Source of the DNA: Blastobasis lacticolella
Taxonomy: Eukaryota > Arthropoda > Insecta > Lepidoptera > Blastobasidae
Length of the DNA: 64,000 bases
Assembly (NCBI GenBank): GCA_905147135.1
Contig: LR990067.1
Span: forward strand, 3,410,001 to 3,474,000
Reading direction: 5' to 3'
Below the pieces are notes generated by a model. The model worked only from the letters and a program-made list of their open reading frames with translations. It searched no databases and was not told where the DNA came from. The stretch's first letter is position 1. Each line of letters starts with the position of its first letter. A program made the position numbers and the translations under genes. Of the stretch, positions 1-10,991 are shown piece by piece.

Positions 1-245
1 TTAAAATTTATTTATTGCTTCATAAGTTACATAAACATTATGAACCCTTACGGGCACTGCAATTATAACCAAAAACTAAGTATTATGCATAAACAAAGAT
101 TAAGTAATAAATTTTGTACGTACTTATGGTATTGTACAAACTGATTCATTATATTTTAAAATCTACTTATCATAAATAGTTTGAAAATTATTAATATAGG
201 TATATACTTTATAAACAACATGTTATTAACGTTATGAATAAATGA

Positions 246-269
246 ATCTGAATCTGAATCTGAATCTGT
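246..269. repeat. Short (CTGAAT)n simple repeat
   Basis: About four copies of a 6-bp unit stand at the start of a CpG-rich stretch (280-600). Such short arrays are common at retroelement 3' tails. The CpG-rich stretch carries an open frame of about 97 codons and an imperfect inverted repeat near 430-453. It matches nothing I recognise and is probably decayed repeat rather than a gene. Confidence 0.5.
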
Positions 270-610
270 CCTACGGTGCTCTCAAAGTCTATTATTACGA
301 TAGAAGAAATAATAAGATTTCGCAACACATCTGCAAAAAACGATAACCTCGCCCAGAAACCTTTCCAAGGAGACGACCTTCACCTCGCCTTCGTCCTTAA
401 GGCCGCCCGAGGCGCCGAGGTCGACCTTGCTCTGAAGGACGACCTTCAGAGCGAGGTAACGGCCATGGAGCGAGGTCAGGCGCGTCGGGAGATGATATTG
501 ATTTTCTGTGACGTCAATGGGATGGGAGCTTTTCTTAAGCCACAACGAAAAGGACGAGGCGTTTTTTAGATTGATGTGTTGCGGCTTTGTGGCTCTGTGT
601 ATCTGTGTGT

Positions 611-855
611 TGGCCGTGTGGTGTCCGGCAGAGTAGAATAGCACCCTTACACTCGTGGATGTCGGACAAGGCGACTTATGTTAGACAAAAGATCTAGTCT
701 CCGTAGGCTGGAAAATGGGCAGCAGCGTTTTCCATTGTTATACTTATAACACTGCGATCTCCAACCCGCCTGCCAAGCGTGGATATTATGGCAATAACCT
801 CCCCTTTCGTGGGAGAGGCTCTAAGTCCTGCAGTGGACTGTTACGGGCTGTGATG
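611..855 (+). mobile_element. SINE1 (chorion-locus dispersed repeat), copy 1
   Basis: A roughly 250-bp dispersed element beginning TGGCCGTGTGGTGTCCGGCA and ending in GGGCTGTGATGAT. Its borders are fixed by the copy at 9795-10047, which has a clear target-site duplication. At least nine copies occur in the window on both strands, several 5'- or 3'-truncated. No tRNA-like A/B box head is obvious, so its class (SINE or other non-autonomous element) is uncertain. This copy lost a few bases in the ACCAACCCC block. Confidence 0.7.
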
Positions 856-1639
856 TGTATCTGTGTCTCTGTCTGGGGCATCGTAGCTCCGAAAGGGTGG
901 AGCGATTTGGATGCGGTTTTCTGGGTTTGAAAGCCGGTTTAATTGGGTGTAAGCATAGAGAAAATATTTACTAAAGTAATAGAGGAGACACCGCAAGTAT
1001 TTTCTTTGAACCACGCTCTGCGGTCCATGGACAACAGTGGCCGCAGTCGGTTCTGAGACATTGCGCGACGCAGACCAATCTGACAGTGGCTTGGATATTC
1101 AAAAAAACGCCATCTTGTGTATTAAAAACTGTACGAACCATTCGAGGGCCAAAAATAAAGAAAATGATAACATTTCATCGGTCATTCTATGACTTAGCAG
1201 CCTCCCCCCGCACCTCCCGCACGTGACAGGTTGGTACAATATTTTTGTTTGTAATGGCTGCTCTATTACGTAAGTAAATATTTTCTCTATGGGTGTAAGC
1301 CGGTTCTTAGCTTTGGTTCAGTTGTGTAATAAATATTTAAGTAAATGTAATCTTGGCCGGGGGTATGTATGTATGTGAACTCTTAATTGCGTATAACTAC
1401 ATAAAGAACAATAACAAAAGAAAATAAATATTCATTGCAAAGGCGGGCTTATCCCACAATGGGATTACTTTTTTTTTTGAAGTTAGGATTCTGACAAAGC
1501 TTAATAATAGGGTTTCGAATGTGGTCTGCTGAAGGTGCAGATTTCCTCACGATGTACCTATTCCTTCATCGTAACAGCAACGGTTAGTAGAGGCACAACT
1601 TACGTATAGAACGGAACGCACAGGTTTCCTCACAATGTC

Positions 1640-1955
1640 GTTCTTTTTTCTTGGCAAACAAGCTTGCGGCTTGCCTGATGGTAAGCAGTCACCGCAACCT
1701 ATGGACGTTTGCAATACCAGGGGCATCACCCACGCGTTGCCGACCCCGTAAAAGTCTTTTAATCCCTTTCTTGAAGAACTCCATGTTGTACTCTCCAGGG
1801 AAAACCTCTTCAGGTAGTTCATTCCACAACCTTAGTGTGCGTGGGAGAAAGTTCCTTTGGAACCGCACAGTTCGCGACCAATTTGGCTCCAAGGTGTGAG
1901 GATGAACCCCCTGTCGATGGCGAGCGGTGCGATGATAGAATGTAGCTGTAGGAAT
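1640..1955 (-). mobile_element. LINE 3' end fragment (RT C-terminal region)
   Basis: The minus strand encodes a reverse-transcriptase C-terminal tail with the recurring motif LRLWNELPEEVFPGEYNMEF, then a stop and a short 3' UTR. The same tail occurs at 13085-13250 (-), 21196-21345 (-), 30618-31100 (+), 32905-33035 (+) and 56205-56375 (+), so this is a dispersed family of 5'-truncated non-LTR retrotransposons. It joins the hairpin at 1955-2000. Confidence 0.75.
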
Positions 1956-2000
1956 CAATGTATTCTCTCATAGTACTCTTACTATGAGAGAATACATTGA
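1955..2000. repeat. Perfect 19-bp inverted repeat (hairpin)
   Basis: Arms 1955-1973 and 1982-2000 are perfect reverse complements separated by 8 nt. The hairpin lies between a LINE fragment (left) and a tRNA-derived SINE fragment (2020-2141, minus strand), so it probably formed when one insertion was copied in inverted orientation. Confidence 0.7.
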
Positions 2001-2019
2001 ACCGATGCTCTCATCGGTT

Positions 2020-2141
2020 AGTGTAGGTACAACTTATGTACGTAAAGCCAATAAAGTCAGTGCTTCATGGCGGCACTGGGAATCGAACTCGGTACCTTTC
2101 GCTGACAAGTTTGACTTTAGCCATTACGCCACCAACGCTCT
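2020..2141 (-). mobile_element. SINE2 (tRNA-derived) head fragment
   Basis: On the minus strand this contains the tRNA-like head of the SINE2 family, with a degenerate B box and a TGGCGgCACTGGGAATCGAAC-like segment. Only the 5' third of the element remains. The full family is described at 34314-34695. Confidence 0.6.
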
Positions 2142-2438
2142 GTAGACTTAAATGAAGCTCTTGTGTAATTTCTGAACGATCTTTATCAGTAGTGGTCTAA
2201 TGGGATTCGAAAATCACGTCTTAAAGATAGTATGAGCATCTTTATCTTTTAATTTGATAAGAAACGTTGGAGGAGAAAATATTGATTCATAAAAAGTTCC
2301 AGATTTGGTCTTTTATAGTTTAGTTGTTTTGGAATTTTCTCGAAGGCGTTGCCTGCTTTATTAAAGTTTTATGCCATTTTTATGGCAAATTTTAAATTTA
2401 ATAAACTTTAAATGTGGTCCTAAACATAATAGTAATGA

Positions 2439-5400
2439 TGTTGTCCAGGACTTTGTTTGTCATATTGGTGGAATTGAGCTTTATGCGGGTAAGTAAGGAT
2501 TTTAAATATTTTTTTATATTATTAGTTAGAGAAACAGGTAAAAACTAAATACACCCGGTTAAAGGAACACGGGTGCGAAGTGATATTTGAAAAAAATTTG
2601 AATCATTATTTTTTACCTCCGTCGAAAAAAGAAGGGTATTCTAAGTTTGACGTGTGTTTCTGAATATCTGTAGCTCTGTCTGTGGCATCGTACCTCCCGA
2701 AAGGATAGACCGAATTCGATGCGGGTCTGTTTGAAAGCCAGTTTAATGGATATGGTTCATAGTTCTGTTTCATTAAAATCGGCTCAGTAATATTTGAGTA
2801 CCTACATGTAAATTTGATCGGAGGCTATCCGACTGTATCTGTCGGTTGGATTATATAATAAAAATAAATTGGTAATTTCGTTTTCTTCTTCAACTTGTGT
2901 TTTTTATCTTTTTTTTTTTAATTATCAAAAGGCTTGCATTTGACCTTAACTCACTTGATGGAAAGCGACGATGAGGTCGAATATGTAGCACAATGATGAT
3001 CTAGAGAACAATTTTAAAATTTTGATAAAATACATTATAAAACCCACAACCTTTACTTTTCTGAATTAAAGTCCAGTAAAACTAGATTTGAAATCCAATG
3101 GCCCGTAACAGTCCACTGCTGGACTTGAGTCTCCTTGGCATTACTGGAGGGTTTTTCCAAACTTACCTTACCTCTACGCTTGTCTTGGTTGTTACACCTA
3201 ACAGTGGACAGTACGAGATATTTGATGAAGTCCATCATTTTCATACTTCCGTCCGCCGCAGGTGGATTCAAACCCGGTACCTCTCCCTTACGAGATGGAT
3301 ACCGTAACTACTGCCACTGTTGCTCCAAAGTGTGCGATTTGTAATAGTAATCACTATAATAAAAATCCAAAGTCAGAACATAAACTAATGCTCTATTGCA
3401 TTAAACTTTAGGCGACGTCTAATTTAATTTAAAATATTTATAACAAGAAAAAGCATTGCATGAACACCAACCTTACGTGAAAACTTAATTTGCTAAGTCA
3501 CTCTTTAGTTTGAAACAGCGATTTTATTGCTGTTAAATGCTTAGGCCGTGTGGTGTCCGGCAGAGTAAAATAGCACCAACCCCTTACACTCATGGGTATC
3601 GTACAAGGCGACTAATGTTTTCGAGGCAAAAGATCAAGACCGTAGTCTGGGAAATGGGCAGCAGCATTTTCCATTGTTATATTTAAACACTGCGATCTCC
3701 AACCCGCCTGCCAAGCGTGGAGATTATGGCAATAACCTCCCCTTTCGTGGGAGAGGCCCTAAGTCCTGCAGTGGACTGTTACAGGCTGTGATGATGAAAT
3801 GCTTAGGAATATTTTATGGCATTACCTTAGGCGTCGCGTAAGTGTAGTGCAATCAGGCACAAAAATTTACTCTAAAACGATTTTTTTCTTTGTTACAGAA
3901 AGCCCTATCTCAAGTACACACAATTAATGGATTCCCACAACGGTTGCAGTTTCAAAATTCGAACCCGGCAATATTTGGAATGCCATTGGCAAACAGTCCG
4001 CCATCTTTGCAACCATCTTTGCCGCCAACTTTACCACAATATTTTAGCGGGAATCTACCAAATAACGTGCTAATGAATAGAGTAACTAGCAATAATAATG
4101 TACCATTAAAGAACATAATCTATAATCCTCCATTTGTGAGCAATGACGGAAATCTTCAGTTGCAGTTTCAAAATTCGAAACCGTTGACACTTGGGATGCA
4201 GCTGGGAAATAGTTTACCGCCATCTTTGCCACAATATGATAGAATTATTACTAGTAATTTGCCATTAAATTCAGTAATTAATAACCCTACAATTTTGAGT
4301 GCGAACAGTAATCATCAGTTCCAAAATTTGAATCCGACAATCAATACTCAACTTGCAAACAATTTGCCGCAATCTTTGCCGCAATACAATCCCGGTAATT
4401 TACTGATTAACAGAATAATTGCCAATAATTTGCCAATAAAATCTGTGATTGGTAACCCTCAAATTTTGAACGCCGTCAGTAATCTTCAGTTTCAAAATTT
4501 GAACCCAACAGTAAATACTCAATTGACAAACAATTTACCGCAATCTTTGCCGCAATATATTCCCGGTAATTTACAAACTAACGCACTGATTAACAGGATA
4601 ATTGCCAATAATATTCCATTAAAACCAGTCATTGGTAACCCTGCTATTTTGAGTGCCGACAGTAACCTTCAGTTGCAATTGCAAAATTTTAAACCGACAA
4701 CATATGGAATGCAATTGGCAAACAATTTACCGACATCTTTGCCGCAATATTATGACGGAAATCTACTAAATAACATACAAAATTATAGATTAAATACTAA
4801 CAATTTCATTTCGAGTGCTGACGGAATTCTCCAAGACGGGCAACCTAAAATTGTTCCACCGTTAGATTATAATAACGCTCAAAATGTTAATACTAAGATA
4901 GGTAGCATAATTACGTTGCTTAATTCCTTACTAAATGTGTTACAAAATGTAATAGGTTTGAATAAAAGTGTAGGATTAAGTAACAACAATCCAAATGTAA
5001 TTACATCCAATGTCGCAAATGCCAATGGTTTCCTTGGTGATAATGTCTATTTGAAAAACGGCATTCATACTGTAACAAACAATTTGCCAATTGCAAATAT
5101 ACCTTCAGGAAATGTGCCATACGGTTCAATGTCGTTTGGCCAAACCGTGCCAGTAGCTAATAACGTACAAGTTGTCAAAACTACCCCGGGTAACAATTTC
5201 GTAAAAATACTCAACCAGCCAGTCACTCAAAGCTACCAAAATACCCTATCTGGAAACTTTGTCAAAATGCCATCGTCGCCGTATCAAGTAACGAATGCCG
5301 CGAATGGCGGCACATTTAACGGTTATGCCAGTAACATTAATATGCCAGCTAGTAGGTTTGACGGTTCAGCCAGTAATATGCCAGTCACTGGCAACGTAGT

Positions 5401-5527
5401 CTACAAAAGGGTAGATAAACCAGTAAGTGTACCGCTAGTCTCTATGAACAGTATTGCAACTTTGCCAACTTACAACGGCTTGCCAGTTTTAAAATATACT
5501 GAAAGCTTAGTCAAACTTAATCCTTAA
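2439..5527 (+). CDS. Secreted Asn/Gln/Pro-rich tandem-repeat protein (putative eggshell or structural protein)
   Basis: The proposed gene has two exons. Exon 2 (3899-5527) follows a good acceptor (pyrimidine run then TTACAG) and stays open for 542 codons to a TAA. Exon 1 is a candidate at 2439-2489: 17 codons starting MLSRTLFVILVEL, hydrophobic like a signal peptide, ending in phase 0 at GTAAGT, which fits exon 2. Residues from the start of exon 2 carry about five copies of a 55-62-residue repeat (units start near 3941, 4150, 4312, 4482 and 4665) with cores such as NNLPQSLPQY and INRIIANN. The rest is rich in Asn, Pro, Val and Gly, with almost no Cys. No enzyme motif is seen. A SINE1 copy sits in the intron close to exon 2. 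Position and exon plan match the chorion-type genes downstream, so an eggshell role is inferred, not shown. Exon 2 is solid; exon 1 is less sure. Confidence 0.6.
2640..2860. repeat. Dispersed repeat related to 860-960
   Basis: This stretch shares a recognisable block (CTCTGTCTGTGGCATCGTA..., then GAAAGCC-GTTTAAT) with about 865-945. It is a short unclassified repeat in the putative intron of the repeat-protein gene. No coding content is seen. Confidence 0.4.
3262..3335 (-). mobile_element. SINE2 head fragment
   Basis: A short minus-strand remnant of the tRNA-like head (AACCCGGTACCTCTCCCTTACG segment, with B-box-like GGTTTGAATCC on the reverse strand). It lies in the intron of the repeat-protein gene. 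Confidence 0.5.
3543..3797 (+). mobile_element. SINE1 copy 2
   Basis: A near full-length copy of the 250-bp SINE1 family with the canonical start (GGCCGTGTGGTGTCCGGCAG) and GATGATGA end. It lies about 100 bp upstream of the exon 2 acceptor at 3899. Confidence 0.8.
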
Positions 5528-6300
5528 TCACTAGTTGGCGTGTATACTATTACGTAATTTTACTTAATATTTGGCGGTTACTCCTTAGTAAGCTTCCTGA
5601 CGTTAATTAAAAGAACTCTCCAATTCAAAATATTATGAAATTCAAAGTATAAACCGATATATCTGGCCAATCCTTAAGCTCTAGTCTCTTAGAATAGCGG
5701 AAATGAATCTTGGACGTTTCTTTCCCTAAAGATGGCCCCTTCCCTTTTCGAAGCTGTGGTAGAGTACTGACTGGAAGTCTAGTCCCGTTGTGTTTTTCAC
5801 GGGACTACACAGATTAGCGGGCTGGTGCGTGTATAGGGATTACAATCCTGCAGCTCATTCAATCCCGCGGGATTCATCAATCCCGCGCGTGATGCCGAGG
5901 AATACCGTACCCTTAAATAATGTTTTAAAACCGAATTGAAACTACCAGTTTTTGTTTATACAATCAATTCACTTATCAGACCACACAATCAAATAAATAA
6001 CCTGTCAATCGGAAATGCTTAGCTAAGTAAAGAAAGTACTATTCATACCTAATGTATGATTAGAGTGTGATTAATTTTTAAATGCTTACTTAGGCATAAA
6101 AGTATAATTTGCCTACTTGTAACTGTTTTGCACCTGATTCGCTTATGTAATGTGTATGGTGTGTGTGGTCGCTTTGCAAGCGTCGCTCTCTGCCTAGTTT
6201 TTCAATTACATTTCTGACATTTCTGCTCTCTGGGAAACCCCGTTAGTAATAAATTCTTATTTATTTACTTAACTGAGAGATGGCAAAACATATACAACCA
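5528..6300. other. Intergenic region without recognised gene
   Basis: AT-rich sequence after the stop of the repeat-protein gene. Around 5790-5900 there is a GC-richer patch with repeated AATCCCGCG words of unknown origin. No convincing polyadenylation signal or open frame was seen. Confidence 0.4.
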
Positions 6301-6314
6301 AGGTTTACTCAAAA

Positions 6315-6400
6315 TCCAAAACTAAAATGGCGGTCCGTTATGGAGTACCTCAGGGTAGTATACTGGGACCTCTACTTTTTTGTGTATATTAAGAAAATGA
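6315..6400 (+). mobile_element. LINE reverse-transcriptase fragment (PQG motif)
   Basis: In one plus-strand frame this reads VRYGVPQGSILGPLLFCVY, the classic RT motif block around PQGS of jockey/CR1-type non-LTR elements. Only some 80 bp are recognisable before the frame decays, so it is a dead remnant. Confidence 0.75.
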
Positions 6401-6929
6401 GTGACAGGTTGATATCTGTAACTGCGAATGTTAACGAATTTGGGCTAGGCGTTGTCTTAATTAGCATTGGTCGTGCGACCATGGTCGTACGACGGATATT
6501 GCCCGACCAATAGGAGACTTCAAAACCGCGACTTATTAGATTAGTCAGCTGTTCAGAAATTAAAACTGTATCACAATCATCATCACATATCATCTGATTA
6601 TGATGACTCATTCATATTGTATTTTATTGTCTAATTTAGGTATATTAGTAACAAATGATTTTATATTTTTGTACATACCTACGATGAATATTAAATATAT
6701 TTCGTTGAATATAATTTGTCTAGTTATATTATTTGTTTCCCTGTAATAATTTCTTTGGGCCATGTTTTTTTAAATCACTCAAGTGGCTTACCATATCTAA
6801 TGGTAAGTACTTACAGCACCTCTGGACTTTTCTAAGACCAGGGATACCACATCCATATGGTCAGGCTTGTAAAAACCTTTTCACTCCTTAAATATCTATA
6901 AAATAATCCTCTACCTATTAAATAATCAC

Positions 6930-7262
6930 GGTGGCGTTAATGTCCCGGTTGTGTCCGGGGTCAGCCTTGAGCGTGATCCAGGAATTAGCAGATCAGATAA
7001 TTACAGTTGAGCGACTGCCCTCTGACCTGCGTGACCCTGCTACCAGAGGAATCTGACCAGATTGGAACATGGTCACACATTCAGTCGCCTGAATGTGCAG
7101 GGTTCATCACGATGTTTTCCCTCACCGTAAGAGCATCTGTTAGCATTTAATTAATGTACGTAACTCAGAAAAGAGTTATTGGTACATGGCGGCAGTGGGA
7201 TTCGAACCAGGTACCCCTCGCTTAAGAGTCGGATACCTTTACCAATACGCCACCGACGCTCC
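6930..7262 (-). mobile_element. SINE2 (tRNA-derived), near full length
   Basis: On the minus strand it begins with the tRNA-like head (GGCGTATTGGTAAAGGTATC, B box GGTTCGAATCCC) and ends in the conserved GGGACATTAACGCC tail. Compare 34314-34695 for a cleaner copy. Confidence 0.75.
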
Positions 7263-7749
7263 AAGCGTAAGTAGTGTATCTCTCCCAGAAGATGCAAAGC
7301 AAGATAGAATTGGCGCCACTGAATTAAGCTTCGAGATTATTTCGTTTCTTTCGTCTTCCGATTTGGAGTCTGAGATATGTATACAGTTCAAATTTATTAA
7401 AATTTAGTTCTGAACCAATGGCACTAAATTTGGCTGTGAGGGTATGGATGTCGTTCAAGACTGTATCTATAATCCTAAGAGTGCCTTCATGCTGACATCA
7501 TAGGTTTTGCTTTGAATAGAGTTTTGTAATTGATGGATGGATGGCAAAGCTGAATATATATATATAATTTAAGATTATTTGTTTGGTACAATTATTCCTA
7601 CTCAAAGGAAACTTCCTGGTTCAGTTTGTTATCTTTACCTACTTAGCATACTATTTATACGTACATAATTACTATACCGATGGTACCTACAAATAGTTTT
7701 ATTACTAGAAAAGTTAATAGGCCAGAAACAGTTAATTGATAACGTTCTG

Positions 7750-7757
7750 TATAAAAT
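7750..7757 (+). promoter_or_regulatory. TATA box of gene A
   Basis: TATAAAAT lies 90 bp upstream of the ATG at 7840, which would put the transcription start near 7780 and give a 5' UTR of about 60 nt. A close TATA box is typical of chorion-type genes. No CpG or housekeeping-like promoter is present. Confidence 0.55.
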
Positions 7758-7839
7758 ACGAAGGTTTTCAGCTTAGAATTACTTAGAATTTCAAACAGTG
7801 CTGAATCTAACATTGAATTCGAACGATTCGATTTTTAAA

Positions 7840-8953
7840 ATGGCTTCCTTCAAAGTTGTTTTCTTTTTCTGCTGTTTGAGTGTGCTGGTAAGGAAAAAAT
7901 CAATATTGAAAAAAGTCCTTTCATCCACTTTCGCAACTGTTCTTCGAAACCAGTTACTAAACAACACTTTTATTTCAGTTTTCGTAACAAGTTATCAAAC
8001 TAAAATATTTAATTCATGTTCGTAACTGTTTCTCGTAATCATTTAAGTTCGTAACTTTTGGCACGGTCTCGATATAGCTGTTTTCCGTAATCCGTTGCGG
8101 CATTGCAGTATAGATGGCCGATGAGCCAGTAAAGTTCTCAAGTGTCGACCACGTACAGAAAGACGCAGCATGGGTAGGTGACAAGGTTGACCCACGACGT
8201 AAAGATCGCAGATACCAGTTGGATGTGGAAGGTACAGGACCTGTCTTTGTGGAGATCTCTGGGGGAGGCCTATGCTCAGCAGTGGATGCCTTTCGGCTGA
8301 TATGATGATGATGATGTGATACCTCCCTTATTACATATCTTTCAGGTGCACGATTCCCTCGCCCAGTTAAACATCAACAAGCTTGGATCTGGATCTGGAT
8401 CTGGTTAGTTCAATTTATCTTCTCCATAAAGTAAATTGTCCATTGGAGAAAGCAACCGAATATAATTATGCTATTTTAGTAATGATGGAAAGGAATTTTT
8501 CGCCGATCGGAGTCATCACAAGCTTAGTCTTCAACCGTGAGTCGGCTAAGGCATTGAAGGCATTCAGCGACGGCGCGCACCGGCCAATACAGGGACGGTT
8601 TCCTCTCCCATATAATTTTGTAGTCAATATCCCGTGTATCGAGTACAAAAAGAAACTTGTGTTTTTTTTTTAAGATGAAGCATGACCGTCTTGGAACAGC
8701 CACTCTAGCCTTGAAGGCATCCAGATTATATTGATCAGGGAACACACTCGCAGAAAACCAGTGTATCAGTGTGGCATCTTATTTGATTTTCATCTTTCCA
8801 GGTGGACTTCCTGGCGGAAATATGTCCCCCGAGACTATCAAGCAGTTTTTCCAGCTGGCGACTGACCCTTGCACCATGACGACACTTGGACAGTTTGCAA
8901 AACTTATGGGTAGTGCCAGCAGGGATAGAGCCGGGAGTGGTCTAAGCGGCTAG
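7840..8953 (+). CDS. Gene A: 85-aa small secreted protein with ETxKxF/TDPCT motif
   Basis: Three exons join in compatible phases: 7840-7887 (16 codons, hydrophobic signal MASFKVVFFFCCLSVL, donor GTAAGG, phase 0), 8346-8403 (acceptor CTTTCAG, donor GTTAGT, phase 1) and 8802-8953 (acceptor TTTCCAG, ending TAG). The protein has a signal peptide probably cleaved after SLAQ, a (GS)n linker, then a helical C-terminal domain with the core ETIKQFFQLATDPCTMTTL and a polar tail. There is one conserved Cys outside the signal. AATAAA follows at 9037. Exon 3 has a near-identical copy at 15984-16135, and B (10992-11745) shares the motif. Intron 2 holds a LINE fragment on the minus strand (about 8660-8765) that the copy at 15.9 kb lacks. 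I do not recognise the family; a secreted eggshell or follicle product is inferred from the neighbourhood. Confidence 0.7.
8086..8315 (+). mobile_element. RTE-like LINE 3' end remnant
   Basis: This intron 1 stretch of gene A ends in a GAGATCTCTGGGGGAGGCCT block followed by (GATGAT)n, a tail also seen near 37070-37115. The open frame (about 63 codons) looks like the extreme C-terminus of an RTE-type element. It is not part of gene A. Confidence 0.5.
8655..8765 (-). mobile_element. LINE fragment inserted in intron 2 of gene A
   Basis: On the minus strand it encodes a fragment beginning [15 protein letters not shown], identical in type to the RT C-terminus at 32135-32812. The flanks (GTACAAAAAGAAACTTGTG before, ATCAGTGTGGCATCTTA after) are contiguous in the duplicate at 15.93 kb, so this is an insertion into A made after the duplication or lost from A'. 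Confidence 0.7.
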
Positions 8954-9118
8954 GTTTTGGTGAAGCTTAAGCGGGCAGTAGGCCTCCAAAAAGTATATTT
9001 GTCGGGTTAGAAGCCTGGGCCTGCTGTGGTTGGAAAAATAAATAATTTGTATGATTTATTGGCGGTTGTTTTAATATTTATATTCTGGCTCACTAGATAA
9101 GTTTCCAGACTAGGAACA

Positions 9119-9210
9119 GAAATTAATGTTTATTTCTTCAATTTCTGTACGGCCGAGAATTGAACGTGAGACTGGCATAGTAGACTTCATGATGACCACT
9201 GAGCTATTCT
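9119..9210 (-). mobile_element. SINE3 (tRNA-Gly-derived) head fragment
   Basis: The minus strand shows a degraded copy of the SINE3 tRNA-like head (CAATTTCTG...CGGCCGAGAATTGAACGTG). A second degraded copy in the related A' flank (16590-16640) suggests the insertion may predate the A/A' duplication. Confidence 0.5.
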
Positions 9211-9299
9211 GATCATAATATAAAGTGTAGTTAGTGTGCCAATCTGCGTGAGCCGTGGCCATATCGTCGTAGACGGCATTCTTGCAGCCTATCTTCTTT

Positions 9300-9620
9300 G
9301 ACGACGTCAGCGGTTCAGTTGGTTGACATGCGCTGGTCTGCCACGCAGAGGTCTCGGATTCGATTCCCGGAAAATCAGAAATTGTGTATGGATGTTATAT
9401 GTATGACAATTATTTATTAATTTAACTGTTTATTGTACACAATAATGATATACAGAAAAATATAACAGAACAAAAGACACAACAGGCGCTGCTTATTTCT
9501 TAAAATAAATTATTACCGAATTATGTAACTATTTAAAAGTATACAAGTAGTTTATCAGTTATCTGGCACCTATAATATAAGCTTTGCATACTTTGAGGCT
9601 AAATGATGCTGTGTGAATTG
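9300..9620 (+). mobile_element. SINE3 copy, interrupted
   Basis: The tRNA-like head (GGTTCAGTTGGTTGACATGC ... GATTCGATTCCCGG) starts near 9302. The body (TATCAGTTATCTGGCACC ... AAGCTTTGC) resumes near 9540, split by about 130 bp of AT-rich sequence (9405-9530) that may be another insertion. Confidence 0.55.
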
Positions 9621-9744
9621 TCCAAGCATATTCCTTATTATTTATTATTATTTTCGATGTCATGGACGTGAAAACTACCGCGAATATAGACTGCTCAAGC
9701 CACTGCTCCCTGCACAATGCTACTCAAGGTTATATTGTTTATCT

Positions 9745-10300
9745 TGAGCATCGGTGGCCAAGTCGTTAAAGTATCCGACTCGTAAGCGAGAGGTTGGCCG
9801 TGTGGTGTCCGGCAGAGTAGAATAGCACCAACCCCTTACACTCATGGATGTCGTACAAGGCGACTAATGTTTTCGAGGCAAAGTTATTAAAGATCAAGAG
9901 TCTCCGTAGTCTGGAAAATGGGCAGCAGCATTTTCCATTGTTATATTTAAACTCTGCGATCTCCAACCCGCCTGCCAAGCGTGGAGATTATGGCAATAAC
10001 CTCCCCTTTCGTGGGAGAGGCCCTTACTGTTACGGGCTGTGATGATGAAGCGAGAGGTACCGGGTTCGAATACCAGTATTGACTCAAACAATGATATTTT
10101 CTTATTTATGTAGGTGCATTAGTTATACTTTAATTGGTGCTCTTATGGTGAGGGAAAACATCGTGATGAAACCTAGACATTCAGGCAACGGAATGCGTAA
10201 CCATGATCCAACCAATCTGGTCTGGTTCCTTTTTTAAAAGGTCACGGGGGTCAGATGACAATCGCTCCATTTACCTGATCTGCCAAATCCTGTGCTTATT
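9745..10300 (+). mobile_element. SINE2 copy split by a SINE1 insertion
   Basis: The SINE2 head runs from about 9748 to 9794 (TCGGTGGCCAAGTCG...GTAAGCGAGAGGT), is interrupted by SINE1 (9795-10047), and resumes at 10048 with AAGCGAGAGGTACCGGGTTC through the body to about 10300. This gives the order of insertion directly: SINE2 first, SINE1 later. Confidence 0.8.
9795..10047 (+). mobile_element. SINE1 copy 3, with 11-bp target-site duplication
   Basis: A 253-bp insertion flanked by AAGCGAGAGGT at 9784-9794 and 10048-10058. The duplication defines both ends of the SINE1 family, and its length fits target-primed (LINE-driven) integration better than a cut-and-paste transposon. Confidence 0.85.
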
Positions 10301-10740
10301 TCACTCGTTTTCCCGAATTGATTCCGAGCGCTCGTTTCCGCAAAGCATGTCAATCGTATCGCTAATGTTTTGATCACGAGTTTGTCATGTAAAAGCCATG
10401 TACATGTAAAAGTTTTGGTTCACTTATTAGTGTGTGAGTTATAAAGGTAGAAGTATAAGTACGTCACCCGCGATCGGCGTAATTGTCTATATATTATATG
10501 AAAAATGCTGTCTGCGATCGATTCAGGAATACGGCAATTTAGCAAAATAAGCCCCTAGGATCATCCTCGTGCGCGAGAGCACAACCTTAACGCTAAGAAA
10601 AACATTAACGCTAAGATTTTTATTTTTTAATGGCAATGACTTTTTATTGAATTTATTTTTTGCCACTTAATGTTTGCTCGGAATAGGATACTTTTAAGCC
10701 CGTCCTTTTACTTAGTAGGTACCTATGTAGATAAATAAAT
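10300..10740. other. Intergenic sequence, nothing recognised
   Basis: Mixed-composition DNA between SINE2 and the 3' side of gene B. A 40-bp SINE3 3'-end remnant (CAAATTCACACAGCGCCATC) starts near 10754. No open frame supported by splice sites was found. Confidence 0.4.
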
Positions 10741-10991
10741 AAATATTCGTGAACAAATTCACACAGCGCCATCTAGCCCCACCTACGATAAACCTATCAA
10801 TCTACAATCATTATAATATATTTAAGAGTATAACTCTTTTCGGTGCAGCAATCGCCACTCCTCTCTCCTATCTGCCAACTACTTCATCTCCTTATAATAC
10901 CCGGCGCTCACCTTTTCCTTCACGTCCTTCCAATATTCAACAATATACAATTTAAAAAAACACCAACACAATATGTTTCGAGTTATTTACT

